From Bog-756 sp963737625 (GTDB lineage Bacteria; Actinomycetota; Acidimicrobiia; Acidimicrobiales; RAAP-2): a stretch of 64,000 nt of DNA. The notes under the pieces are model-generated. The model was not told the origin of the DNA, made no database searches, and saw only the letters and a list, made by a program, of their open reading frames with translations. This document shows positions 17,804 to 26,453 of this stretch, in pieces (positions within the stretch are counted from its first letter, which is position 1; every line of letters begins with the position of its first letter). The stretch covers positions 1 through 64,000 of the forward strand of contig CAVTTK010000001.1 of the NCBI GenBank assembly GCA_963737625.1, given 5' to 3'. Position numbers and translations under genes: made by a program.

Positions 17804-18235
17804 GTGGCCGGCGTGGATCCACCCGAGCCACCCGAGCCACCCGAGCCACCCGAGCCGAGCCTTCCGGCGCCGCAGGGGTCGCGCCTCACCGGGTGGGAGG
17901 CGGGCAAGGTCCATCTCACCTTGGTCCTGGTCCTGGTCCTCTGCCTCTCGGCCTTCTGGTTCGAGATGCGACGGGCGCTGGGGGGCAATGAGTTGAGTTG
18001 GGCCTACGTCTTCGAGTGGCCGATCTTCGCTGTGTTCGCGGCGTACATGTGGTGGACCACGCTCCACCAGAACCGGCGCCGGAGGCGCACCGGCCCCCGG
18101 CCCAAGGTGGTGGCCCCCGAACACGTCCAAATGCTCAGGAACTGGCAGGAGCACCAGCGGGCGCTGGCCCAGACGGTGGCCGAGACTGAGGCTGGGACCT
18201 CCAGCGGGCCGGCCAACGGCGGGCCCACGCCGTAG
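17804..18235 (+). CDS. Small two-helix membrane protein with a proline-rich N-terminus
   Basis: A protein of about 140 residues of unknown function. The N-terminus holds four PEP/EPP units encoded by a perfect 9-base tandem repeat. Two hydrophobic helices follow (HLTLVLVLVLCLSAFWF at about 38-54 and AYVFEWPIFAVFAAYMWWTT at about 66-86). The tail is basic then helical and cytoplasmic (HVQMLRNWQEHQRALAQTVA). Starts are possible at GTG 17804 or GTG 17813; neither has a strong ribosome site. I know similar small membrane proteins next to actinobacterial SDR and ligase genes only as hypothetical proteins. Confidence 0.55.
   Translation: MAGVDPPEPPEPPEPPEPSLPAPQGSRLTGWEAGKVHLTLVLVLVLCLSAFWFEMRRALGGNELSWAYVFEWPIFAVFAAYMWWTTLHQNRRRRRTGPRPKVVAPEHVQMLRNWQEHQRALAQTVAETEAGTSSGPANGGPTP
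17820..17855 (+). repeat. Four tandem copies of a 9-base unit
   Basis: The unit CACCCGAGC is repeated four times without mismatch inside the start of the small membrane-protein gene, adding Pro-Glu-Pro residues. Being a multiple of three, copy-number slippage would lengthen or shorten the protein without shifting the frame. Confidence 0.85.
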
Positions 18236-18368
18236 CCGTCCGATCGGGCCGAAGCACGGCACCAGCCCAGTTCCGTGACGCTTGGGCCCGCGGTAGCTCC
18301 GCGGGGAGCGGGACCTACACTCTGTCGCACCGAGCCCGAGCGTTCCCTGAGTACGGGGCGCGAGACCG

Positions 18369-20288
18369 ATGTCGAGACCGGGCCGCAGGAAGCGTGGTGA
18401 GTACATGCCAGGTATGGGGCACGGCCTCCAGTCCGACAACCCCACCGTCGTCGCCGCCTTCCGTGCCGCCCTCGACCACCAGCTCCTGATCCTGGTGATC
18501 CTGGGCGTTCTGCTGGCCGTGGCCTGGAATGTGGCCCGCACGGTGCACTACCGGAGGGCGGTGGCGCAGGGTACGGCCGATGGGGAGGTGGCCCAGTCGG
18601 CGGCCCACCCCTACCCCGAGCCCCCGGCCCGCCGGTTCCTCCGCATCGCCTTCGGTCTCCTGTGGCTGTTCGACGGCCTGCTGCAGCTCCAGGCGGCCAT
18701 GCCCCTCGGGCTGCCCGGCTCGGTCATCACACCCGCGGCCTCCTCCTCCCCGGGCTGGGTCCAGAGTCTGGTCAGCACCGGGACGACCATCTGGTCCGAC
18801 CACCCGGTATCGGCGGCGGCGGCCACCGTGTGGATCCAGGTCGGCGTGGGCGTCTTCCTGCTCGTGGCTCCGCGGGGCTACTGGTCCCGCTCCGCCGGTG
18901 CAGTGAGCATGGGCTGGGGCCTGATGGTGTGGGTGTTCGGCGAGGCCTTCGGCGGCATCTTCGGCCACGGGAGCAGCTGGCTGTTCGGCTCCCCGGGGGC
19001 GGCGTTGTTCTACGTGGTGGCCGGGGCGCTGGTGGCGCTGCCCGACACCTCGTGGGAGACGCCACGGCTGGGCAAGAGCGTCCTGCGCGGGATGGGCGTG
19101 TTCTTCGTGGGCATGGGCATCCTGCAGGCGTGGCCCGGCCGTGGGTTCTGGTCGGGCCAGACCCACGCGGCGGCACCGGGAAACCTCACCGCCATGGTCC
19201 AGCAGATGTCCCAGGTGTCCCAGCCGTCCGTCTTTTCGTCGTGGGTCAGGTCGTTTGCCGGGTTCCAGGCCGGACACGCCTGGGCGGTGAACTTCGTCAT
19301 CGTGGTCCTGCTCATCGGGATCGGCGTCAGCTTGTTCAGCAACAATCCGGCGGTGCTGCGCACCGGCCTGGCCTTCGGTGCCGTCCTGTGCCTGGCCACC
19401 TGGATCCTGATCCAGGACTTCGGATTCTTCGGGGGCGTCGGTACCGACCCCAACTCGATGATCCCCTTGGCCTTCATCGTCGGGGGCGGCTATTTGGGCA
19501 CGGTGAGGCTGCCGGTACGAGGGACGGTCCCCGTCGGCGGGGACGTCGCGCCTGAGGGAGTGACGGTCCCGGTGCCACGGGAGCCGGCAGGCGCAACGCC
19601 GTCGGTCGGGTGGATCGGTCGCCTCAGCCCCAACTACCTGCTGCGGTCGTTGCTGGCCGTCGGGGCGCTGGGGATCGTGCTCGTGGGGGCCGCCCCCATG
19701 GCGGTGGCCGCCACCGACCCCAACGCCGACCCCATCCTGACCGAGGCGGCCAACGGAACCCCCAACCTGGTCGACGTACCGGCAGCTCCGTTCACCCTTT
19801 CCGACCAGCACGGGCACACGGTCTCGCTGTCGTCGCTGGCCGGTCACACTGTGGTCCTGACCTTCCTCGACCCGGTGTGCACGTCGGACTGCCCTCTGAT
19901 CGCCCAGGAGCTCCGGCTGGCCGACCAGATGCTGGGCTCGACGGCAGGCCCCGTCCAGATGGTGGCGGTGGTGGCCAACCCCTTGTACACCTCGACGACG
20001 GCGACGACCGCTTTCGACAAGCAGGAGGGTCTGGACCATCTGGCCAACTGGTCTTACCTCACCGGATCGCTGAACCAGCTGCACCAGGTGTGGAGCGACT
20101 ACGGGGTCCAGCTCCAGGTCACACCGGCCGGGGCCATGGTGGCCCACGGCGATATCGTCTACATCATCGACAAGTCCGGACACACGCGGGAGATCCTCGA
20201 ATCGGACCCCGGTAACGGCTCGCCGCCGTCGCAGGGCTCGTTCTCGGCCCTGCTCGTCAGCCAGGTCCAGCACGTCGCTCACTCGTGA
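18369..20288 (+). CDS. Polytopic membrane protein fused to a Sco1/SenC copper-chaperone domain
   Basis: A 639-residue fusion. Residues ~30-450 contain about nine hydrophobic segments, the first being LLILVILGVLLAVAWNV; RRFLRIAFGLLWLFDGLLQL resembles DoxX-type membrane proteins. Residues ~470-635 form a thioredoxin-fold Sco domain with VCTSDCP (C504 and C508, the CxxxC copper site) and the distal histidine H593 in VAHGDIVYIID. Sco proteins deliver copper to the CuA centre of oxidase subunit II, encoded downstream at 23450, which fits. The ATG at 18405 (MPGMGHG) is an alternative start with a better ribosome site. The next gene overlaps by GTGA. Sco joined to such a large membrane module is unusual. 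Confidence 0.7.
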   Translation: MSRPGRRKRGEYMPGMGHGLQSDNPTVVAAFRAALDHQLLILVILGVLLAVAWNVARTVHYRRAVAQGTADGEVAQSAAHPYPEPPARRFLRIAFGLLWLFDGLLQLQAAMPLGLPGSVITPAASSSPGWVQSLVSTGTTIWSDHPVSAAAATVWIQVGVGVFLLVAPRGYWSRSAGAVSMGWGLMVWVFGEAFGGIFGHGSSWLFGSPGAALFYVVAGALVALPDTSWETPRLGKSVLRGMGVFFVGMGILQAWPGRGFWSGQTHAAAPGNLTAMVQQMSQVSQPSVFSSWVRSFAGFQAGHAWAVNFVIVVLLIGIGVSLFSNNPAVLRTGLAFGAVLCLATWILIQDFGFFGGVGTDPNSMIPLAFIVGGGYLGTVRLPVRGTVPVGGDVAPEGVTVPVPREPAGATPSVGWIGRLSPNYLLRSLLAVGALGIVLVGAAPMAVAATDPNADPILTEAANGTPNLVDVPAAPFTLSDQHGHTVSLSSLAGHTVVLTFLDPVCTSDCPLIAQELRLADQMLGSTAGPVQMVAVVANPLYTSTTATTAFDKQEGLDHLANWSYLTGSLNQLHQVWSDYGVQLQVTPAGAMVAHGDIVYIIDKSGHTREILESDPGNGSPPSQGSFSALLVSQVQHVAHS

Positions 20289-21514
20289 CCGGGCGGTGGT
20301 CTGGGTGGAGCGCCATCCGCCCTAGAGCAGCACGCCCGGGACGCGGCCGACTGCTGGTCCCGTTGGGCACGGTGGCCCTGCTCGCTGGCCTGCTGGCCGG
20401 CTGTTCGTCGTCCGCCGGCTCCCCGTCCAGCGGTCCGTCCGCCGACGGGACGCCGGCCGGGCTGCCCCCCATCCCCCTCGCCAGCTCGACGGTCGGGTCG
20501 GCGACGACGTGGGCCACTCTGGCCATGGGCCATCTCGACGACCCCCTCAATACCTTCTGGCAGCTGTTGGCCCTGACCGACGGGTCGTCCTGGCAGCTGG
20601 CCACCCCACCCGGAGTGGCCAGCAACGGCGGCCTGGTGGCCGCCACCGGTGCGACCTCCGTGCTGGCCGGCTTCGAACCGAGCCAGGATCTCCGGTTCTC
20701 TCCGTTGGCCCGCAGCACCGACCAGGGATCCACCTGGGCGCCGGGCACCCTCCCGGCCGGGATGGCCCGGGTGCCCGAGGCGTTGGCCGAGAACGGCGAC
20801 GGACACTCGCTGGCCCTCCTCCGCACCAGCGCCGGGACCGTCCTGGGCAATGACGGGGACCTCTCGACGTGGACGTCGGTGACCAGCGCCAACTCGTTGG
20901 CCTCGCTCCCCGGCACCCGTGGCTGCCAACTTACGAGGCTCACCGCCGTGGCCTACGACGGGTCGGGCACGCCCCTGGTCGGTGGGTCGTGCGGCCGGGG
21001 AGGCCAGGTCGGGCTCTTCGCCGCCACCCCCACCGGATGGGAGTCGGTGGGACCGGGCATCCCCGGTGGCGGCAGCGGACCCACCGAAGTGATGCGTCTG
21101 GAACAGACGGCGAACGCCACCGGTGCCCTGGTGGTTGCCGGAGAGGGCGCCAACGCCCGGGTGGTGGCCCTGTGGAGCTCCAACGGACTCCGCACATGGT
21201 CGGTCTCGGCCGGACTGTCCCTGGCCGGAAGGGCCCTCCTGTCCACCGGGACGACAGGAGGCGGCGGCTTCGTCGTCGCTACCGAGGGCACCGACGGCTC
21301 GCGGTCCGCATCGGGCATCGTCGCATCGGGTACCGAGTGGCAGTCCCTGGCCCCGCTCCCGAAGGGGACCACATCGGTGACAGGGACCCCCCAAGGTGGG
21401 TACGACGCCCTCGTATCCCAACAGTCCACGCTGGTGGTCTACGCGCTGGCCGCCACCGGTTGGGGGCGGATCCTGTCGCTCAATGTCCCCATCCAGTACG
21501 GATCGTCAGGTTGA
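20285..21514 (+). CDS. Secreted lipoprotein of unknown function
   Basis: A 409-residue exported protein. A basic N-terminus, a hydrophobic stretch (LLVPLGTVALLAGLLAGC) and the lipobox LAGC indicate lipid attachment at the cysteine around residue 39. The mature part is rich in serine, threonine, glycine and tryptophan, with repeated strand patterns such as DQGSTWAPGTLP, SSNGLRTWSVSAGL and TEWQSLAPLP. These resemble BNR/sialidase-type beta-propeller blades, suggesting a propeller fold without a known activity. The GTG start overlaps the stop of the Sco fusion gene, so it is part of the cytochrome-oxidase maturation operon. Function is not known. Confidence 0.6.
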   Translation: MTGRWSGWSAIRPRAARPGRGRLLVPLGTVALLAGLLAGCSSSAGSPSSGPSADGTPAGLPPIPLASSTVGSATTWATLAMGHLDDPLNTFWQLLALTDGSSWQLATPPGVASNGGLVAATGATSVLAGFEPSQDLRFSPLARSTDQGSTWAPGTLPAGMARVPEALAENGDGHSLALLRTSAGTVLGNDGDLSTWTSVTSANSLASLPGTRGCQLTRLTAVAYDGSGTPLVGGSCGRGGQVGLFAATPTGWESVGPGIPGGGSGPTEVMRLEQTANATGALVVAGEGANARVVALWSSNGLRTWSVSAGLSLAGRALLSTGTTGGGGFVVATEGTDGSRSASGIVASGTEWQSLAPLPKGTTSVTGTPQGGYDALVSQQSTLVVYALAATGWGRILSLNVPIQYGSSG

Positions 21515-21628
21515 CCGGCACGACCTGCCGGATCGACCGGTGCGCCGGGAGAACGTCTGCCTCCGGTCGGATGGAGCAGATAGCCTGACGAGGTTCCGCC
21601 CTCCTGGGCCGGGCCGAGGAGTGCGACC

Positions 21629-22549
21629 GTGAACTACATCACCCAGAACTGGTCGTTCGATCCCTTTCTCATCGTCGTGGCGGTACTGGTCGTGGCCCAC
21701 GAGATCGGGCTGTCCCGGCTCCGACACCGGTCCGACTCGAGCCGCACCCGGCGTCGCCGGCTCCGCTCGCTGGCCTTCTACGGCGGGCTCGGCGTGCTCC
21801 TGTTGGCCATCGACTCACCCATCGACTACTGGGCCAGCGACTACTTCTTCGTCCACATGCTCGAGCATCTGATCATCGCCTTCTACGCGCCGATCCTGAT
21901 CGTGTTGGGCGCCCCATGGATCCCCCTGCTGTTCGCCCTCCCCGTCGGGGCCCGCCGGAAGGCAGGCCGGTTCCTCTTACTGGGGTCGTGGTCACGGGTG
22001 CTCCGGCCCGTGGGCCGGGTGGTGACCAGCCCGTGGTTTGCGCTCATCTCCTTCAACGCGGTGATGGTGGTCTGGCACTTTCCCGCCCTCTTCGACTACT
22101 CGGAGAACAACCAGGCCGCACACATCTGGCTGATGCACGGGAGTTTCTTCGTCACCGGGGTCCTGTTCTGGCTGCAGATCATCCCGTCCCACCCGTTCCG
22201 GCTGAAGGCCAGCCCGATCTGGCAGGCCGGGGCGGTCATCAGCACCAACGTCGTGATGTTCGTCCTGGCCATGTCCCTGAGCATCTTCAGTGCCACCAGT
22301 TGGTACTCGGTCTACGCCCACGTCCCGGGCGTGACCCTGTCCCCGTTCGCCGACCAGCAGATCGGGGCGGCGATCCTGTGGGTGTGCGGCGACTTCTGGG
22401 CCGTGCCGGCACTGGTGGTCATCATCAAGCGGGCCATCGACGAGGAGGGCTCGCTGTCCGGTGTGCTGGAGCGCTTGTCGCATCGCACCCCGGCGCCGAC
22501 GATCGCCGACGTGAGGCCGCAGCGGGCGGGCGCGGGCGACCCCTCCTGA
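21629..22549 (+). CDS. ctaG: CtaG-like (caa3-type) cytochrome c oxidase assembly factor
   Basis: A 306-residue polytopic protein of the caa3_CtaG family, which assists copper insertion into subunit I. About seven helices are visible. Histidine-containing helix segments typical of the family are present: VHMLEHLIIAFYAPILIVLG, VVWHFPALFDYSENN, AAHIWLMHGSFFVTGVLFW and FADQQIGAAILWVCGDFWAVP. The GTG start has only a modest upstream GAGGAG (GAGGAGTGCGACCGTG). It sits between the Sco fusion operon and ctaC, and a second, more divergent homologue is encoded at 27314. This family is unrelated to the CtaG/Cox11 of proteobacteria. Confidence 0.82.
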   Translation: MNYITQNWSFDPFLIVVAVLVVAHEIGLSRLRHRSDSSRTRRRRLRSLAFYGGLGVLLLAIDSPIDYWASDYFFVHMLEHLIIAFYAPILIVLGAPWIPLLFALPVGARRKAGRFLLLGSWSRVLRPVGRVVTSPWFALISFNAVMVVWHFPALFDYSENNQAAHIWLMHGSFFVTGVLFWLQIIPSHPFRLKASPIWQAGAVISTNVVMFVLAMSLSIFSATSWYSVYAHVPGVTLSPFADQQIGAAILWVCGDFWAVPALVVIIKRAIDEEGSLSGVLERLSHRTPAPTIADVRPQRAGAGDPS

Positions 22550-22636
22550 ACGGCGGATCCCCCTCGAGCCGGGATCCGGGCCGGAGCCGATGCCCGATCC
22601 CAGACCAGGCGCGAAATCGGCACAGGCAATTGATGC

Positions 22637-22665
22637 TTGACCGGACCTGCCGATCGGCATACTGT
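22637..22665 (+). promoter_or_regulatory. Putative promoter for the cytochrome oxidase structural genes
   Basis: TTGACC (22637-22642) resembles a -35 box. TACTGT (22660-22665, 17-base spacer) or CATACT (22658-22663, 15-base spacer) could be the -10. The region from 22620 to 22700 is clearly richer in A/T than its surroundings and lies before the membrane cupredoxin, ctaC, ctaD and ctaE. No operator-like repeat stands out. Confidence 0.35.
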
Positions 22666-22775
22666 CAGCACTGCCTTACAGAAATGTGACAAAAGGTGGC
22701 GAAGTCCGTGGACCTGGCCACCGGGTTGGAACCACCGCAGGCGCTGGAATGCCTAGTAGGGCAGAGGAGTACGAC

Positions 22776-23453
22776 ATGTCGTTCGGGGGAAGGCTCACCG
22801 TGGTACTGGCGCTCCTCGTCGTGGTCATCGGCTTCGCCGTGTGGGGTGTGGTGGGCTTCCTCCTGCCCCAACCGTCCACCGTCGTATTCACACCGGCCTC
22901 CTCGGGAGCGCCCATCAACCTGACCGTGCAGACAGTGCCGGCCATCGGGTTCGGATTCCAGCCGGTGTGGGTGTCGTATCTGGTGCAGAACCAACAGGGT
23001 CAGTGGATCCACTCGACCATCTGGCAGCTTCCCGCCCACACCCGCATCAACGTGACCATCGACCAGTACGACTCGGGGAGTCCGCTCCGCAACCAGTACT
23101 GGGGCCGGGTGCAGGGCACGGTCGGTGGGGTGGCGACGTACAACGGCAAGCCGTACACCGTCTACGACTCGAACACGGGAAACAACGGGGTTGGCCACAC
23201 CTTCACCGTGCCGGCCCTCAACCTCAGTGTGCCCCTCATCGGGGTCAACGGCGATGCCACCAACACCTGCGGCTCCGCACCGTGCACGACGAACTTCGCC
23301 CACAACACCATGAAGTTCTCATTCGTCACGCCCGGGGCCGGTAGTTACAGCTGGCAGTGCTTCGTCCCCTGCGGAGGTGGCTACTTGTACGGAAACGGTG
23401 GGCCCATGAGCACCTTGGGCTACATGGGCGGCTTCCTGGACGTCGTAGCGTGA
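22776..23453 (+). CDS. Membrane-anchored cupredoxin-like protein in the oxidase operon
   Basis: A 225-residue protein with one N-terminal helix (LTVVLALLVVVIGFAVWGVV) followed by an extracytoplasmic beta-sandwich. Likely copper ligands are H176 in NFAHNTMKF, C195 and C199 in CFVPCGGGY, and a methionine in GPMSTLGYM. This resembles a CuA loop but lacks the second histidine seen in subunit II. An extra pair (NTCGSAPC) may form a disulfide. The ATG at 22776 has AGAGGAG seven bases upstream and replaces an earlier open frame start. Its stop overlaps the ctaC start (GTGA). It may be an electron donor or a copper-relay partner of the oxidase; the exact role is inferred. Confidence 0.7.
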   Translation: MSFGGRLTVVLALLVVVIGFAVWGVVGFLLPQPSTVVFTPASSGAPINLTVQTVPAIGFGFQPVWVSYLVQNQQGQWIHSTIWQLPAHTRINVTIDQYDSGSPLRNQYWGRVQGTVGGVATYNGKPYTVYDSNTGNNGVGHTFTVPALNLSVPLIGVNGDATNTCGSAPCTTNFAHNTMKFSFVTPGAGSYSWQCFVPCGGGYLYGNGGPMSTLGYMGGFLDVVA

Positions 23454-24442
23454 GCGAGACCAGCAGCACGGCGGACAATCAGGGGGCTGGAACGACGGCA
23501 CCCGCGTCGCACTCCCCGACCACCCAGCCCCGCCACATGTGGCGGATGGTGACCATCTGGCTGATCCTGGCCGTGATCGCCGACGTGCTCTTCTACACCC
23601 TGGTCGGCCCCCACGTGCCTCCGGGGACCATGACCTCCTCGGCCTCGGACAACCAGTTCGACTTCAACGTCCTGCTCGTCATCGCCCTGCCGGTCCTCAT
23701 CGCCGTGTGGGTGTATCTGGCCTACTGCATCATCACGTGGCGGGCCTCCCGAGCCGGGGTACCCGAGCCGATGGGCGGCCCCGCGGCCCGGACTCATCTC
23801 GGTGTGCAGGTGGGTTGGATCGTCACCACCACGGTCATCGTGCTGGGCCTCTTCACCTTCGGGACGGTGCGCCTCATCACCGGCGACGGCTCGGGTGGAG
23901 GTGAGGGTCCCAACCCCATCTGGAGCCCGACCTCCGCCCACATTCTGCCGGTGCAGGTGATCGGCCAGCAGTGGAAGTTCACCTACCGGTACCCGACGTT
24001 CGGTGGCTTCGAGACCAGCCAGCTGGTCCTGCCGGTCGACACGACCATCGAGTTCCACGTGACGTCACTGGACGTCATCCACAGCTTCTGGGCCTACCAG
24101 TTGAGCGTCAAGGCCGACGCCAACCCCCAGCAGGACAACGTAGCCTTCACCACCACCCGGGAAACCGGAAACTTCACCGTGCGCTGCAATGAGCTGTGCG
24201 GGATCTGGCACGGGGCGATGTTCAACTACGGCCGGGTGGAGTCAAAGTCCGCCTTCGAGAACTGGGCCACCTCGACCGAACAGCTGACGGCCAAGAACAC
24301 CGCGCTCCTCCCGCCCTATGCCCTGACCTACGTGCCCGATGCCAACAACGCCGATGGCGGGTACTACCCCGACAACGTGGACCCCTACAGCAACTCTGAG
24401 GTCTACGGCGCCACCCCCGGAAAGCCGACTCCATCCGGATGA
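23450..24442 (+). CDS. ctaC: Cytochrome c oxidase subunit II
   Basis: A 330-residue subunit carrying the CuA centre that accepts electrons from cytochrome c. Two helices anchor it (MVTIWLILAVIADVLFYTLV and VLLVIALPVLIAVWVYLAYC), with VGWIVTTTVIVLGLFTFGTV following. The CuA ligands are complete: H211 in DVIHSFWAY, then C246, E248, C250, H254 and M257 in CNELCGIWHGAM. The GTG start overlaps the cupredoxin stop. The N-terminus is polar, without a lipobox or obvious signal peptide. The C-terminal ~50 residues are tyrosine-, proline- and asparagine-rich. The donor cytochrome is not encoded here. Confidence 0.93.
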   Translation: MSETSSTADNQGAGTTAPASHSPTTQPRHMWRMVTIWLILAVIADVLFYTLVGPHVPPGTMTSSASDNQFDFNVLLVIALPVLIAVWVYLAYCIITWRASRAGVPEPMGGPAARTHLGVQVGWIVTTTVIVLGLFTFGTVRLITGDGSGGGEGPNPIWSPTSAHILPVQVIGQQWKFTYRYPTFGGFETSQLVLPVDTTIEFHVTSLDVIHSFWAYQLSVKADANPQQDNVAFTTTRETGNFTVRCNELCGIWHGAMFNYGRVESKSAFENWATSTEQLTAKNTALLPPYALTYVPDANNADGGYYPDNVDPYSNSEVYGATPGKPTPSG

Positions 24443-24464
24443 TGAGAAAGTTGACGATCCCGCA

Positions 24465-26453
24465 ATGACCCTTGCCGCCGAGCGCGATACCGAAGTCGTC
24501 TACCCCGATCCCACACCGCCGGTGCTGGGCGGGTTCCAGGGTCTCCCGTCACGACCGGGTTGGTTCAGCCAGCACCTGGGCACGGCAGCCGTTCTGGCCG
24601 TCGGCGGCTATCTGCTCGGGCACTGGATCGGCAACTGGATGACCAGTGGCTACGACAACGTCCAGGCCTCCGGCGTCAACGCCGTGCCGGTCACCGCCGG
24701 ACTGATCGCCGGGGTCATCGGTTGGCTGCTGGGTATCGGGGCCCTCAACTACCCTCTGGCCAAGATGGTGGGCTTGGAGCCCCGGCCCGACTACGAGTCG
24801 ACCAGCTGGACCCGCTATCTGCGCTACACCGCCGACCACAAGGTGGTCGGCATGCAGTACGTGATCGGGGTGCTGGGCTTCCTGTTCACCGGGGGGCTGC
24901 TGGCCATGGCCATCCGCACTGAGCTCCTCTCGCCCACCAGCCACGTCTTCGGCCCGGGTACATACATCTCCGTCGTAAGCGAGCACGGCACGGTGATGAT
25001 GATGATGGCCACCTCGGTGATCGTCGGACCGCTGGGCAACTGGCTCATACCGCTCATGATCGGGGCTCGGCGCACGGCCTTCCCCCGGGTGGAGGCCTTC
25101 AGCTTCTGGATGTTCACAGCGGGATACCTCGTCATCTTGTCCGCGTTGTTCTACGGCGGCTTCCCCACGGGATGGACGGGGTACGCGCCCCTCCAGACCC
25201 AGGCCGGAGTGGCCATGATGTCCTACCTGGTCGGCTTCGCCGTCATCGGTATGGGCATGATGACGGCCGGGTTCAACCTGGCCGTGACCATCATCAACTA
25301 CCGGGCCCCGGGCATGACCTGGAGCCGCATCCCCATCTTCGTGTGGGCCATCCTGGCCACCTGCGCCCTGCTGACCCTGGCCACGCCCACCCTGGTCGCT
25401 GCCGGTCTGTTCGGCATCCTGGACCACACGGCCCAGACGGCGTTCTACGTCACCGAGCACGGGGGCAGCTCGTTCCTCTGGCAGAACCTGTTCTGGTTCT
25501 TCGGTCACCCCGAGGTCTACATCATGGCCCTGCCCGGCTTCGGGATCGTGGCCGAATTGCTCCCGGTGTTCACCCGAAAGCCGCTCTTCGCCTACAAGGT
25601 GGCGGCGGCCGGCATGGTCGGAGTGGCCTTGCTGTCCTTCTTCGTCTGGCAGCATCATCTGTTCCAGAGTGGCATCAATCCCGACATGCGACCGCTGTTC
25701 ATGCTGACCACCGAACTGATCTCCATCCCCACCGGCTTCATCTTCCTGGTGGGCATGGGCACGCTGTACAAGGCCAAGATACGGTTTGAAGTGCCGATGC
25801 TCTTCTGCCTGGCCGTCTTCTTCAACTTCCTCATCGGCGGGGTGACCGGGGTCTTCCTCTCCGACGTGCCCGTGAACGTCACCGTGCACGGGAGTTTCTT
25901 CGTGCTGGCCCACTTCCACTACACCATCATGGGCGGCCTGATCTTCGCCTTCTTCGGCGGCCTCTACTACTGGCTGCCCAAGATGACGGGCAAGACCATG
26001 AACAAGAAGCTGGGGAAGATCCACTTCTGGTTCATGTTCATCTTCTTCAACCTGACCTTCTTCCCCATGTTCCTCATCGGTCTGCTGGGCCAGCCCCGAC
26101 GGGTCTTCGAGTACGCCCACAATCTCCAGGGGCTGAACGACTTCGCCTCAGTAAGCGCCTTCATCCTCGGCGCCTCGTTCCTCGTCTTCGTGGCCAACTT
26201 CGTGTGGTCGATCTTCATCAAGCCCACGCCTTCGCCGGCCAATCCCTGGGACTCGTTGGGCCTCGAGTGGCAGACGCCCACCCCGGTGCCGTACTACAAC
26301 TTCGAGCGCATCCCGGTCGTGCTCAGCGATCCCTATCACTACGGTGAGCACGACGCCTCCGCAGTCGCCGACCTGGGTGACGGGTCCCTGGTGGCCGCCG
26401 GCGCATCCTCCCCGGCCAGCGTGGCCGAAGACCCCCGCCCGCCGGCCCAATGA
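24465..26453 (+). CDS. ctaD: Cytochrome c oxidase subunit I with an N-terminal two-helix extension
   Basis: The catalytic haem-copper subunit, 662 residues. Haem a ligand H174 lies in SEHGTVMMMM. CuB ligand H348 and the cross-linked Y352 lie in FGHPEVYIMALPGFG, H397-H398 in VWQHHLFQSG, and H483/H485 in LAHFHYTIMGG. The tyrosine after HPEV marks the type A family. The usual start of the family (here TADHKVVGMQYVIGV) appears only near residue 125. Before it come two further hydrophobic helices (TAAVLAVGGYLLGHWI and AGLIAGVIGWLLGIGAL) that most bacterial subunits I lack. The ATG at 24465 gives this form, and its stop overlaps the ctaE start by ATGA. Confidence 0.93.
   Translation: MTLAAERDTEVVYPDPTPPVLGGFQGLPSRPGWFSQHLGTAAVLAVGGYLLGHWIGNWMTSGYDNVQASGVNAVPVTAGLIAGVIGWLLGIGALNYPLAKMVGLEPRPDYESTSWTRYLRYTADHKVVGMQYVIGVLGFLFTGGLLAMAIRTELLSPTSHVFGPGTYISVVSEHGTVMMMMATSVIVGPLGNWLIPLMIGARRTAFPRVEAFSFWMFTAGYLVILSALFYGGFPTGWTGYAPLQTQAGVAMMSYLVGFAVIGMGMMTAGFNLAVTIINYRAPGMTWSRIPIFVWAILATCALLTLATPTLVAAGLFGILDHTAQTAFYVTEHGGSSFLWQNLFWFFGHPEVYIMALPGFGIVAELLPVFTRKPLFAYKVAAAGMVGVALLSFFVWQHHLFQSGINPDMRPLFMLTTELISIPTGFIFLVGMGTLYKAKIRFEVPMLFCLAVFFNFLIGGVTGVFLSDVPVNVTVHGSFFVLAHFHYTIMGGLIFAFFGGLYYWLPKMTGKTMNKKLGKIHFWFMFIFFNLTFFPMFLIGLLGQPRRVFEYAHNLQGLNDFASVSAFILGASFLVFVANFVWSIFIKPTPSPANPWDSLGLEWQTPTPVPYYNFERIPVVLSDPYHYGEHDASAVADLGDGSLVAAGASSPASVAEDPRPPAQ

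Noticed and set aside
18315..20282. 655-codon minus-strand frame opposite the Sco fusion
   Set aside because: Composition is His/Arg/Gly/Asp shadow-like with no recognisable domain, while the plus-strand protein has clear helices and a Sco domain.
24549..26120. Long open frame (523 codons) on the minus strand opposite ctaD
   Set aside because: It is the antisense shadow of a GC-rich gene: highly charged His/Gly/Asp composition, no motif, and the plus strand carries an unmistakable oxidase subunit I.
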